Positions 4,778-10,772 of a stretch of DNA of 10,772 bases are shown one piece after another (within the stretch, counting starts at the first letter, position 1; the number at the start of each line of letters is the position of its first letter). Location: contig DIDT01000016.1 in NCBI GenBank assembly GCA_002418285.1, positions 1-10,772 on the forward strand, written 5' to 3'. Source of the stretch: Phycisphaerales bacterium UBA5793 (lineage in GTDB: Bacteria > Planctomycetota > Phycisphaerae > Phycisphaerales > UBA5793). The position numbers were made by a program, and so were the translations under genes. Under the pieces are notes generated by a model. The model saw only the letters and a list, made by a program, of their open reading frames with translations, made no database searches and was not told the origin of the DNA.

Positions 4778-5713
4778 TTGCGAATCGAACCCGAACCCAC
4801 ACGCGACCCCTCGCTGCACTACATCGAGCGCGTCAATCTCGCGATCGACCACATCGTGCAGAACCTCGATCAGCCGCTGAACCTGGAGTCGATCGCGGCG
4901 GTAACGTACTTCTCGCCGCATCACTTCCACCGCATCTTCCGCGCGATCGTCGGTGAGACGCTGACGCAGTTCATCAAGCGACTCCGGCTCGAACGGGCCC
5001 TGCGCCTGCTCGCGCACGGCCGGCCTGATTCGCTGGCCGACGTTGCCGCGCAATGCGGGTTTTCGTCTTTGTCCGACTTCTCGCGCAGTTTCAAGCAGCG
5101 CTACGGCGTGCCGCCCAGCGCCTTTGATCTCGACACCTTCCGCAAGTCGCGCCGCGAAGACCTCGATGCGCTCGTCGCGCCCAGCGCCGAGGCCAACCAG
5201 CGCATTTACCGACTGCCGCCGGGGGAGAATCCTGACGGGTTCAAGGTCGCGCTGCGCAATCTGCCCGCGCGATCGGTCGCCTACATCCGCGTGCTCGACC
5301 CGTATCGGCCTGATGTCGTGCTCGATGCGTCAAGGCGGCTGGAGGCGTGGGCCGACGAGCGCGGCTTCGGCGACGGCCGGTGGCTGGGCTACATGTGGGA
5401 AGATCCCGAGATCGTCGCATTGAAAGACTGTCGATACGACGTCGCAGTCGAACTGCCCGATCCCGACGCCGTGGAGTTCGATGGTGAAGTCGGCCGCTTC
5501 GACTTTCCGCCGATGCTTGTCGCGCAGATCGAGATGCGCGGCCCGATCGAAATGGAGATGCGCGCCCTCGACTGGATCTATCGCACCTGGCTGCCGACGA
5601 GCCCCTACGTGCCCGCCGACCTGCCGGGTTTCGAAGTGTGGATGGGCCGCCCGTTCGCGCACGGCGTGGAGCACTTCGAGTTGTACCTGCAGATCCCCGT
5701 CGTTCGGCGGTAG
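4778..5713 (+). CDS. AraC-family transcriptional regulator with GyrI-like ligand-binding domain
   Basis: The protein has 311 residues. The N-terminal AraC DNA-binding domain spans about residues 10-115. Its first helix-turn-helix is near NLESIAAVTYFSPHHFHRIF, and the second is around DVAAQCGFSSLSDFSRSFKQ with YGVPPSAF after it. The C-terminal half (about 150-309) matches the GyrI/SOUL-like effector domain: ARSVAYIRVLDPY at the start, YDVAVELPD in the middle and FELYLQIPV at the end. Such regulators bind small, often amphipathic or cationic, molecules and usually activate adjacent genes, so the divergent VOC gene is the likely target. The TTG start at 4778 keeps the whole first helix, but its ribosome binding site is poor. 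No in-frame ATG lies upstream. It converges on the SRPBCC gene with 23 bases between stop codons. Confidence 0.88.
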   Translation: MRIEPEPTRDPSLHYIERVNLAIDHIVQNLDQPLNLESIAAVTYFSPHHFHRIFRAIVGETLTQFIKRLRLERALRLLAHGRPDSLADVAAQCGFSSLSDFSRSFKQRYGVPPSAFDLDTFRKSRREDLDALVAPSAEANQRIYRLPPGENPDGFKVALRNLPARSVAYIRVLDPYRPDVVLDASRRLEAWADERGFGDGRWLGYMWEDPEIVALKDCRYDVAVELPDPDAVEFDGEVGRFDFPPMLVAQIEMRGPIEMEMRALDWIYRTWLPTSPYVPADLPGFEVWMGRPFAHGVEHFELYLQIPVVRR

Positions 5714-5736
5714 TTATGAGGACGAACGGGTGAAAC

Positions 5737-6771
5737 TCACCGAAACGCCGCAGGCGCCTCTTCCACCCGCCTGAACGGCAACTCGATCAACTTCCTGTAC
5801 GATCCATCGTCCTCGAGATGCTCAAGTTCAAACGTGTATGCATCCGCGCCGGTGAACGTCGTCGTCACGCGATACCGCTGGCCCGGCCCGGCGTCGGATC
5901 GTGCATGCCAGTCCCACACCAGCGTGTTCTCGTTCGGGCTCGTGATCGCCCCGCGCGCGACGTGGCCTTGTTCATTAATGTTCTGGAAGCGCACTTCGTT
6001 CGTGCCCGGCTCGATCCAGATCTGTCCCTGGCCGTGCTCGAACATGCCCTCCGCGCCGCCGAGCCAGCCGCGCGTACTCAGGCTGCGATGATCCGCTCCG
6101 TCGATCGCCACATTGCGCACGCGGAACGTCTTGCCATCATCTTCCTGGCGCTCGGCGATCCACTCGCCGTCCAGCATCCGCCGCGCGACGTCGAGCGTCG
6201 CGTCGGCCGCAGCCTTCGAGGTGGCCGCGCCATCGCCTGCAAACATCTCCTTGAGTTTGTTCAACGTCCACTCGTTGCCAGCCTGAAAGAATGCCTCCGC
6301 CGCATCCCAGTCCGGCCCGCTGCCCCAGCCCGCGCTCACGAGCCGAATGTGCGTGCGATTCGGCCCGAGCGGTTCAAAGTACGTGATGCCCCACGCCTGC
6401 TCGATCACCTTCGCGTGCGGGAACCCGGCCGGCGACTTCTCCACCCGCATCGCCAGCATGCGCTGCGGCTCGAACGCGAGGATGCGATGCACGATCGTGC
6501 TCTCATCGCCGGTCGTCCCTTGCGGGTTGTAGTTCGTCTTGAGCGTGCCGCCGACGCGCAGATCCACCTCCGCCACCGGCGTCATCCACGCCTCGACACC
6601 TTCCTTCGTCGTGAACGCGCCCCACACCTTCGCGACCGGCGCATCGATGTCGGCGTTCCATTCCAGCGTGCGCGAAGGTGCGGCCGGCTCCTGCAAGCGC
6701 ATCGAACCAGCCGCGCCCAGCGCCAACACCACAACCACCAGCGAAGCGCGAATCAGTGCATTGCGATTCAT
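5737..6771 (-). CDS. Exported SRPBCC/AHSA1-type protein with a second C-terminal domain
   Basis: The protein has 344 residues. Residues 1-22 look like a signal peptide (MNRNALIRASLVVVVLALGA). Residues about 33-155 are an AHSA1-type START-like domain: WNADIDAPVAKVWGAFTTKE, a conserved W in VEAWM, RVGGTLK, and a terminal helix EWTLNKLKEMF near 150-165. Such folds bind hydrophobic small molecules. Residues about 175-340 form a separate beta-rich module (MLDGEWIAER, RGWLGGAEGMFEHGQGQIWI, YTFELEHLEDDGSYRKLIEL) resembling DUF1579-like or calycin-like barrels. Three consecutive ATG codons occur at 6777-6769. The third was chosen because GGAG at 6783-6780 lies 8 bases before it. The gene is the last of a minus-strand set after TetR and DUF1761, 61 bases from the latter. 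Export is unusual for AHSA1 proteins. Confidence 0.82.
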   Translation of the reverse strand: MNRNALIRASLVVVVLALGAAGSMRLQEPAAPSRTLEWNADIDAPVAKVWGAFTTKEGVEAWMTPVAEVDLRVGGTLKTNYNPQGTTGDESTIVHRILAFEPQRMLAMRVEKSPAGFPHAKVIEQAWGITYFEPLGPNRTHIRLVSAGWGSGPDWDAAEAFFQAGNEWTLNKLKEMFAGDGAATSKAAADATLDVARRMLDGEWIAERQEDDGKTFRVRNVAIDGADHRSLSTRGWLGGAEGMFEHGQGQIWIEPGTNEVRFQNINEQGHVARGAITSPNENTLVWDWHARSDAGPGQRYRVTTTFTGADAYTFELEHLEDDGSYRKLIELPFRRVEEAPAAFR

Positions 6772-6832
6772 CATCATCTCTCCAGAGTAATTGAGCCAGA
6801 TCGAAATCAAACGAAATCAAGGAAGTGGGGGG

Positions 6833-7258
6833 CTACTGCCATGCACCGATGATCGCACCCATGAGCAGCAGGAACACGAGTTGAAACGCAGCGTCGATCC
6901 CGAACACGCCGTGCTTGTGATCGAACGACACGTGCCCCGTCGCGCCGATCGTCAGCGCGAACCCGGCCCACAGCAGCGCGCCAAGCAGCAAACCGCCGGC
7001 CAGTGTATTGACACCCGTCGCGCTCGCGAGGATCGCCAGTATCAGCGCCGTCACCAGGTACGCCACGATCATCACCGTGAAGAACATCGCGGGCGGCATG
7101 CGCTTCTGCGCCTCGGCCAGTTGCTGCTCGTTCCACCCCAGCAGCGCCACCCGCGCCTTGCCGAACAGCGCCGTGTACCACAAACCGCCCAGCATGAATG
7201 TCGCAAACGCCGCCACGATCACCGCCCAGTAGTTGATGCTTCCAAAATCAATTGTCAT
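6833..7258 (-). CDS. DUF1761-family membrane protein
   Basis: The protein has 141 residues and four membrane segments, at about 10-30 (YWAVIVAAFATFMLGGLWYT), 56-78, 82-104 and 118-138. The NYWAVIVAA and GGLWYTALFGKA motifs near the N-terminus are characteristic of DUF1761. The molecular function of the family is not established. A purine-rich GAGGGA lies about 6 bases before ATG 7258. It follows the TetR gene by 29 bases and precedes the SRPBCC gene by 61, consistent with one transcript from the promoter at 8028-8057. Confidence 0.88.
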   Translation of the reverse strand: MTIDFGSINYWAVIVAAFATFMLGGLWYTALFGKARVALLGWNEQQLAEAQKRMPPAMFFTVMIVAYLVTALILAILASATGVNTLAGGLLLGALLWAGFALTIGATGHVSFDHKHGVFGIDAAFQLVFLLLMGAIIGAWQ

Positions 7259-7287
7259 GCGAGGTCCCTCTGTCCTTCAGTTCGCAG

Positions 7288-7989
7288 TCAGTCGGCCCGA
7301 TCGCGACCATCGCGATCGGCAGTGGATGGATTGTCGTGTACTTGCGGTGCATCAAGAGGCTCGGCGCCATCGCCGCGCTGCGGCGCGTTCCAGTTCGTCC
7401 CGTCCGCCAGCAGTCGGTCGAAGTAGTCGCGCAATTGCGCCACGGCCGTCTCAAATGGCTCGAGGTGCTTGTACGCCTTGGCCTGCATCATCCCGCCTTC
7501 CATGACCGTCAGGATGAACGACGCCAGCGACTCCGCATCAGTGTCCTCGGGCAGTCGGTCCATCGCTGCTTCGACACTCAGTTTGATCGCGTTGCGCCAA
7601 CCAGTGAAGTTGTCGGCGATCATCTGCCGCGCCGCAGGGTGGGTGTCCGCCAGCTCCAGCGCCAGGTTGCCGATCGGGCAACCCTGCCTGCACTCGGTGT
7701 AGGTGAGCATCTGCCGGTAGCCGTGCATCACGCCGAAGATCCGCTCGATCGGATCCGTCACCCGGTCGTACACCGGGTCGATGACCTGCGGCCACAGGTT
7801 CTGCTTGTACCACTCGAGCACCGCCAGCAGCAGGTCTTCCTTCGTCGGAAAGAAGTAGTACAGGCTGCCGCTCTTGGCGTCGGCCGCCTTGAGGATCTGC
7901 GCCACACCCGTCGCCGCGTACCCCTGCGAGTGAAACAACTGCCGGGCGGCTTCGACGATGCGTTCGCGGGTGTCTGTTCGAGGGGTCAC
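7288..7989 (-). CDS. TetR/AcrR-family transcriptional regulator (YxaF/LmrA-like)
   Basis: The protein has 233 residues and starts at GTG 7989. The N-terminal TetR helix-turn-helix lies at about 8-55 (RERIVEAARQLF, GVAQILKAADAKSGSLYYFF, PTKEDLLLAVL). The C-terminal ligand domain includes CRQGCPIGNLALELAD (near 99-114), typical of the YxaF/LmrA branch, whose members respond to aromatic or hydrophobic compounds. The last 35 or so residues (after LLADGTNW) form a charged, low-complexity extension not needed by the fold. The gene heads a minus-strand set with DUF1761 and SRPBCC genes and has a TetR-type palindrome between promoter and start, so self-repression is likely. The ribosome binding site is weak. 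Confidence 0.9.
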   Translation of the reverse strand: MTPRTDTRERIVEAARQLFHSQGYAATGVAQILKAADAKSGSLYYFFPTKEDLLLAVLEWYKQNLWPQVIDPVYDRVTDPIERIFGVMHGYRQMLTYTECRQGCPIGNLALELADTHPAARQMIADNFTGWRNAIKLSVEAAMDRLPEDTDAESLASFILTVMEGGMMQAKAYKHLEPFETAVAQLRDYFDRLLADGTNWNAPQRGDGAEPLDAPQVHDNPSTADRDGRDRAD

Positions 7990-8008
7990 GGCGGGCCAAG
8001 TCTCTTAG

Positions 8009-8024
8009 TTGAACGATCAATCAA
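8009..8024. promoter_or_regulatory. Predicted TetR operator
   Basis: TTGAACGATCAATCAA is a 16-bp palindrome of the form TTGA-NN-GATC-NN-TCAA, a layout seen in operators of AcrR/LmrA-like repressors. It lies 19 bases upstream of the GTG start and directly downstream of the -10 box, covering the expected transcription start. Binding here would block transcription of the TetR-DUF1761-SRPBCC set. Confidence 0.65.
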
Positions 8025-8027
8025 CAA

Positions 8028-8057
8028 AGAATACCAGAACGCGCTAGGGCCTGTCAA
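8028..8057 (-). promoter_or_regulatory. Promoter of the TetR-DUF1761-SRPBCC set
   Basis: On the minus strand a perfect -35 hexamer TTGACA (8057-8052) is followed, after 18 bases, by TATTCT (8033-8028), which matches the -10 consensus at four of six positions. Its position immediately upstream of the palindromic operator supports the assignment. Confidence 0.6.
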
Positions 8058-8100
8058 CACCCCGGACCGCACTTTCTCGTCGAGATTATCAGATTCTCAC

Positions 8101-8128
8101 TTGCCGATATATCGAATTCCGATATATT
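8101..8128 (+). promoter_or_regulatory. Predicted PadR promoter and operator repeats
   Basis: CCGATATAT occurs twice, at 8104-8112 and 8119-8127, 15 bases apart. The first is embedded in the palindrome CGATATATCG. The repeats overlap a plausible promoter: TTGCCG (8101-8106), a 16-base spacer and TATATT (8123-8128). AT-rich palindromes overlapping the promoter are typical of PadR autoregulation. The assignment rests on position and symmetry only. Confidence 0.5.
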
Positions 8129-8211
8129 TGGAACCAAGGCCGCAGCCCTTGCGAATCGATCCCCGTCAATTCGCCCGCCAGCAATCCGGCACCGCGAAAG
8201 GAACCAGCACC

Positions 8212-8589
8212 GTGCCCCCCAACGTCAAACCCCAACGCGAGTCGCTCGAGATTGTCGTGCTCAGCGTGCTCAGCGAAGAGCCGCTCTACGGCTACGCGAT
8301 CATCAAGCGCGTCGCCAACCGCAGCGAAGACGCCATTCGTCTCACCGCCGGCGTGCTCTACCCGCTGCTGCACGAACTCGAAGCCGCGCGCCTCATCGAG
8401 TCATCCTGGGAGACCGTCCGCAGCGACCGCGCCGGCGAATCCAGCGCCGGCCGCAAGCGTAAGTGGTACCAGATCACCGCCAAGGGTCGCCGCAGACTCG
8501 ACCAGCGCGCCAGCGCTCTCCGCGCCTTCCAGTCGATGATCGAAGCCTTCCTCCCGCCGCACCCCGCCGATGAGGAGGCCACGACATGA
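8212..8589 (+). CDS. PadR-family transcriptional regulator
   Basis: The 125-residue protein has the compact PadR winged helix: ESLEIVVLSVLSEEPLYGYA (about 10-29), IIKRV, LTAGVLYPLLHELEAARLIE (about 45-64) and a wing with KRKWYQITAKGRRRLD (about 82-97). Helix alpha-4 at the C-terminus gives dimerisation. GTG 8212 is preceded by AAAGGA at 8197-8202 with a 9-base spacer. The stop overlaps the next start as ATGA, so translation of the two genes is probably coupled. PadR regulators of this kind often control a downstream membrane protein with a HAAS domain, exactly the arrangement here. Confidence 0.9.
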   Translation: MPPNVKPQRESLEIVVLSVLSEEPLYGYAIIKRVANRSEDAIRLTAGVLYPLLHELEAARLIESSWETVRSDRAGESSAGRKRKWYQITAKGRRRLDQRASALRAFQSMIEAFLPPHPADEEATT

Positions 8590-9881
8590 CCACCGCCGAA
8601 CTCGACGTCACTCCGAACTCAACCAACGACTCGATCGACTCCTGGCTGACCGTGCTCGTCCGACTGCTCGACGTCTCCAGCAATCAGCGCGACGCCATCC
8701 GCGACGAGATCGAAGCCCACCTCCGCGAACGCGTCCGCGATCTCATGATCACCGGCCGCTCCGAAACAGATTCCATCCGCACCGCCATCAGCGAACTGGG
8801 CGAGGTTGCCGATCTGGCCCGACGATTCAGCCACGCATCAAAATCCCGAACGAGGAGAACCATCATGAACGCAGCCGTCCTCGCCTTTGGCGCCATCAGC
8901 GTCGCCACCGCCACCGTCTTCATGGGTGGCCCGCAGCCGACTCACTCCGGCATCGCCATCTACCAGTCCACTCCAGCAGACAAGGCCGACGCCACGAGCA
9001 CCCTCGACGACAAGACCGCCAAGGTCAACTTTGAAGGCAAATCCCTCGAAGACGTGCTCCGCTTTCTCGCCGCCAGCGCCGATCTCGATCTCGTCATCGA
9101 TCGCAACGCACTCGATCAGACCGGCGTGCACCTCGATGAACAGGTCAAGCTCACGCTGAGCAAACCCCAGCCCATCTCGCAGATCCTCAAACTCGTCAGC
9201 GAACATGGCGAGATGCCCTTCGCCTGGCGCGTGACTGGCGGCATGCTCGAGGTTTCAACGTCCGATGTCTTCGATCGCCGCGAAATCGTCCTCGCCTCAT
9301 TCGACGTCAGCGATGTGCTCGATCTCATCTGGCAGACCACCGATGACATGGACGAAGCCACCGGCCGCCTCGAATCGCTCATGACCGAATACGTCGAGCC
9401 CGACGCATGGAATGCCAACGGCGGCGACCTCGCCACCATGCAGATCGTCGGCGGCAAGATGTTCGTCAAGGCCCCTGCACGCTTCCACGAACCCATCCAG
9501 TGGATCCTCGGCCAGCTCGAAGAGAATGCAGCAGATCAGGCCGCGCTGCCTGCCGCGGGTTCCGGGTTGATCTACTCCGATTCCCGGCGCCGCTACGACC
9601 GGGGACGATCGCTCGCCCCGACCACGGGCCGGGCCACCCCCGCGCCCACATCCGGCGGCGGCGCGGTTCCGTTTGGAGGGGCCCTCGGCGATCCCTTCGG
9701 CGCCGCTCCCGAATCGCGGCCTCCCGTCGACGAGCCCAGCGCCGATCCGCTCGTTGCACCAGCCACCACCCGTCCCGCCCGCGGCAGGTCGTCCGCAGCT
9801 GGAAGCACCGGCAGGGATTCATCGCCCGCGCCCGTTCAACCTCTCCCATCCACGCCCGATTCCGACCCAGGCAAACGCTGA
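8586..9881 (+). CDS. HAAS-domain membrane protein fused to a secretin-type short domain
   Basis: The protein has 431 residues. Residues about 20-82 match the HAAS helical module found next to PadR genes (RDEIEAHLRERVRDLM, SETDSIRTAISELGEVADLARRF). One hydrophobic segment (about 94-113) would span the membrane. Residues about 147-225 resemble the secretin/TonB short N-terminal domain (VNFEGKSLEDVLRFLAASAD, LDLVIDRNAL, ISQILKLV). Residues about 233-314 resemble a planctomycete-type repeat of secretin-like proteins (SFDVSDVLDLI, LMTEYVEPDAWNANGGDL, GGKMFVKAPARFHEPIQWIL). The tail from about 318 is Pro/Ala/Ser-rich and probably disordered. The cytoplasmic HAAS part may sense or signal to PadR, with the rest in the periplasm. 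An internal ATG at 8865 with GAGGAG could produce a form lacking HAAS. Confidence 0.85.
   Translation: MTTAELDVTPNSTNDSIDSWLTVLVRLLDVSSNQRDAIRDEIEAHLRERVRDLMITGRSETDSIRTAISELGEVADLARRFSHASKSRTRRTIMNAAVLAFGAISVATATVFMGGPQPTHSGIAIYQSTPADKADATSTLDDKTAKVNFEGKSLEDVLRFLAASADLDLVIDRNALDQTGVHLDEQVKLTLSKPQPISQILKLVSEHGEMPFAWRVTGGMLEVSTSDVFDRREIVLASFDVSDVLDLIWQTTDDMDEATGRLESLMTEYVEPDAWNANGGDLATMQIVGGKMFVKAPARFHEPIQWILGQLEENAADQAALPAAGSGLIYSDSRRRYDRGRSLAPTTGRATPAPTSGGGAVPFGGALGDPFGAAPESRPPVDEPSADPLVAPATTRPARGRSSAAGSTGRDSSPAPVQPLPSTPDSDPGKR
8852..8867 (+). promoter_or_regulatory. Internal ribosome binding site and start in the HAAS-secretin gene
   Basis: GAGGAG (8852-8857) lies 7 bases before an in-frame ATG (8865-8867). 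The product would be 338 residues beginning MNAAVLAFGAISVATATV, which reads as a signal or anchor sequence. The site marks the exact junction between the HAAS module and the exported part, so it may be a relic of a former separate gene or a working second start. Confidence 0.5.
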
Positions 9882-9935
9882 TCACCGCAGCACGCGGCAA
9901 TCCCCCCGATTCCACAAAGCCTCTTTACCTTGGCA

Positions 9936-9976
9936 GCGCGGCGGGTTACTCTCGAAAGAGAGTCAACCCGCCGCGC
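9936..9976 (+). terminator. Long GC-rich hairpin with GAAA tetraloop
   Basis: GCGCGGCGGGTT (9936-9947) pairs with AACCCGCCGCGC (9965-9976). ACTCTC (9948-9953) pairs with GAGAGT (9958-9963). The loop is GAAA and one C (9964) is bulged, giving 18 base pairs in all. It lies 54 bases after the stop of the HAAS-secretin gene and 35 bases before the PEBP start. Only GTTT follows, so it is not a classical T-tract terminator. It could end the PadR transcript, protect its 3' end, or be a leader structure of the PEBP gene. Confidence 0.55.
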
Positions 9977-10011
9977 GTTTGGCGGCGCCACGCACCCAGA
10001 GGAGCCGCGCC

Positions 10012-10653
10012 ATGAACATCACCAGCCAGTCCTTCAAACACAATCAGCCCATCCCCGATGAGTTTGCCTTCTGCATTCCCGATCCGAAATCGCACGCCAC
10101 CTTCGGCCGCAACCGCAATCCCCATCTCGCCTGGTCCGACGTCCCCGCCAATGCCAAGTCGCTCGTGCTCATCTGCGTCGATCCTGATGTCCCCAGCGTC
10201 GGCACGGATGTAAACAAGGAAGGTCGATCCGTCCCCGCGTCCCTGCCGCGCTGCGACTTCTACCACTGGGTCATGATCGACATCCCGACCACTTGCACCA
10301 GCATCGCCGCCGGCGCCTGCAGCGATGGCGTCACCGCGCGCGGCAAGCAGAACCCGCCCGGACCGGCCGGCTCAAATCAGGGCCTCACCAACTACACCGA
10401 CTGGTTCGCCGGCGACAACGACATGGGCGGCGACTACCGCGGCTACGACGGACCCGCACCGCCGTGGAACGACGAGCGACTCCATCACTACCACTTCAAA
10501 CTCTTCGCCCTCGACCTCGCCCGCCTCGACGTACCCGGCACCTTCGGCGGCCCCGAAGTCATCAAGGCCATGAAGAATCACATCCTCGCCGAAACGGAGA
10601 TCGTCGGCACCTACACACTGAATCCCAGACTCCGCACGCAGCGGTCGCCGTAG
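10012..10653 (+). CDS. PEBP family protein (YbhB/YbcL, Raf-kinase-inhibitor-like)
   Basis: The protein has 213 residues. PEBP motifs are visible in order: NPHLAWSDVPANAKSLVLIC (about 38-57), the anion-pocket VDPDVPS (58-64), FYHWVMIDIP (about 84-93), a GYDGPAPP loop (about 143-150) and HHYHFKLFALD (about 158-168). The family binds phosphorylated or anionic ligands. The bacterial role is poorly defined, so none is given. ATG 10012 has AGAGGAG at 9998-10004 with a 7-base spacer. No signal peptide is visible, so it is likely cytoplasmic. It is somewhat longer than YbhB-type proteins, mostly through insertions around residues 62-80 and 110-142. The hairpin at 9936-9976 separates it from the preceding gene. 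Confidence 0.9.
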   Translation: MNITSQSFKHNQPIPDEFAFCIPDPKSHATFGRNRNPHLAWSDVPANAKSLVLICVDPDVPSVGTDVNKEGRSVPASLPRCDFYHWVMIDIPTTCTSIAAGACSDGVTARGKQNPPGPAGSNQGLTNYTDWFAGDNDMGGDYRGYDGPAPPWNDERLHHYHFKLFALDLARLDVPGTFGGPEVIKAMKNHILAETEIVGTYTLNPRLRTQRSP

Positions 10654-10694
10654 CACGCTGGCGTCTCGCCTCAACGAGCGTTCAACGTTTAGCC

Positions 10695-10710
10695 GCGACG
10701 CATGCGTCGC
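10695..10710. repeat. Perfect 16-bp palindrome, possible second REP-like element
   Basis: GCGACGCATGCGTCGC is fully self-complementary and is preceded by ACGTTTAGCC. It lies in the gene-free end of the window (10654-10772), 41 bases after the PEBP stop. It may be an operator, a transcription-end hairpin or a copy of a dispersed palindromic repeat. No second copy is seen in this window. Confidence 0.45.
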
Positions 10711-10772
10711 AAAGCACCACTGCCAATCGCGCCCGTCGTTCGAAAGCACCCGCTGAACGCTTGTCCAGGATC

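Noticed and set aside
4721..5053. Upstream extension of the VOC reading frame
   Set aside because: It would overlap the AraC-type gene on the other strand. ATG 4720 has a strong ribosome binding site and begins a lipoprotein signal.
5818..6852. 344-codon plus-strand open frame
   Set aside because: Arg/His/Ala-rich shadow of the SRPBCC gene, which has a signal peptide, a recognisable domain and a ribosome binding site.
6791..7426. 211-codon plus-strand open frame
   Set aside because: Antisense to the DUF1761 and TetR genes. Gln/Arg/His-rich with no domain.
9673..10011. Upstream extension of the PEBP reading frame
   Set aside because: It overlaps the Pro-rich tail of the preceding gene and the hairpin. 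ATG 10012 has an excellent ribosome binding site and the PEBP domain starts there.

Overview
The window looks like chromosomal DNA of a GC-rich planctomycete, probably of the Phycisphaerae type. Three things point there. A membrane protein carries a C-terminal CxxCGYxL...CxECGY zinc ribbon (3299-4039). A PadR-coupled protein carries a secretin-type short domain followed by a segment of the kind common in planctomycetes, with LI/LM-T-x-V-x-P-x-x-W-x-x-x-GG spacing (8586-9881). A REP-associated tyrosine transposase (RAYT) is surrounded by many copies of its repeat. This is a judgement from memory of protein families, not a database result.

Left part (1-800): a possible gene tail, then a small four-helix membrane protein.

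Accessory region (about 800-4270): the most unusual part. A 20-bp REP-like repeat occurs six times, here called F = AACGGGACAGGTACGTTTAT and R' = its reverse complement. The order is: RAYT 3' tail, R', cargo gene A, F, tail of a VOC-family gene, F, intact RAYT, R', RAYT 3' tail, R', cargo gene B, F, complete VOC gene. The same pair of flanks (RAYT tail plus R' on the left, F plus VOC tail on the right) therefore encloses two unrelated genes. Cargo A encodes an exported protein of unknown function. Cargo B encodes a membrane protein with a zinc ribbon. Sampled lines inside the cargos are about 48-57% GC, against about 67% in a neighbouring core gene.

Right part (4184-10653): small regulatory gene sets with ordinary high-GC coding. 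A VOC-family lipoprotein is divergent from an AraC/GyrI-like regulator. A minus-strand TetR - DUF1761 - SRPBCC/AHSA1 cluster has a well-formed promoter and a palindromic operator at its head. A plus-strand PadR gene overlaps, by ATGA, a HAAS-domain/secretin-like membrane protein. A strong GAAA-loop hairpin then precedes a PEBP (YbhB/YbcL) family protein. The last 119 bases hold no gene but contain a perfect 16-bp palindrome.

How the genes may work together: AraC/GyrI, VOC, SRPBCC and DUF1761 proteins are often found in small-molecule-response neighbourhoods, and PadR-HAAS pairs usually form ligand- or stress-responsive switches. No pathway can be assigned from the sequence alone. Three proteins of usually cytoplasmic or modular families here carry membrane or export signals. 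In two of them an internal ATG has its own Shine-Dalgarno sequence.
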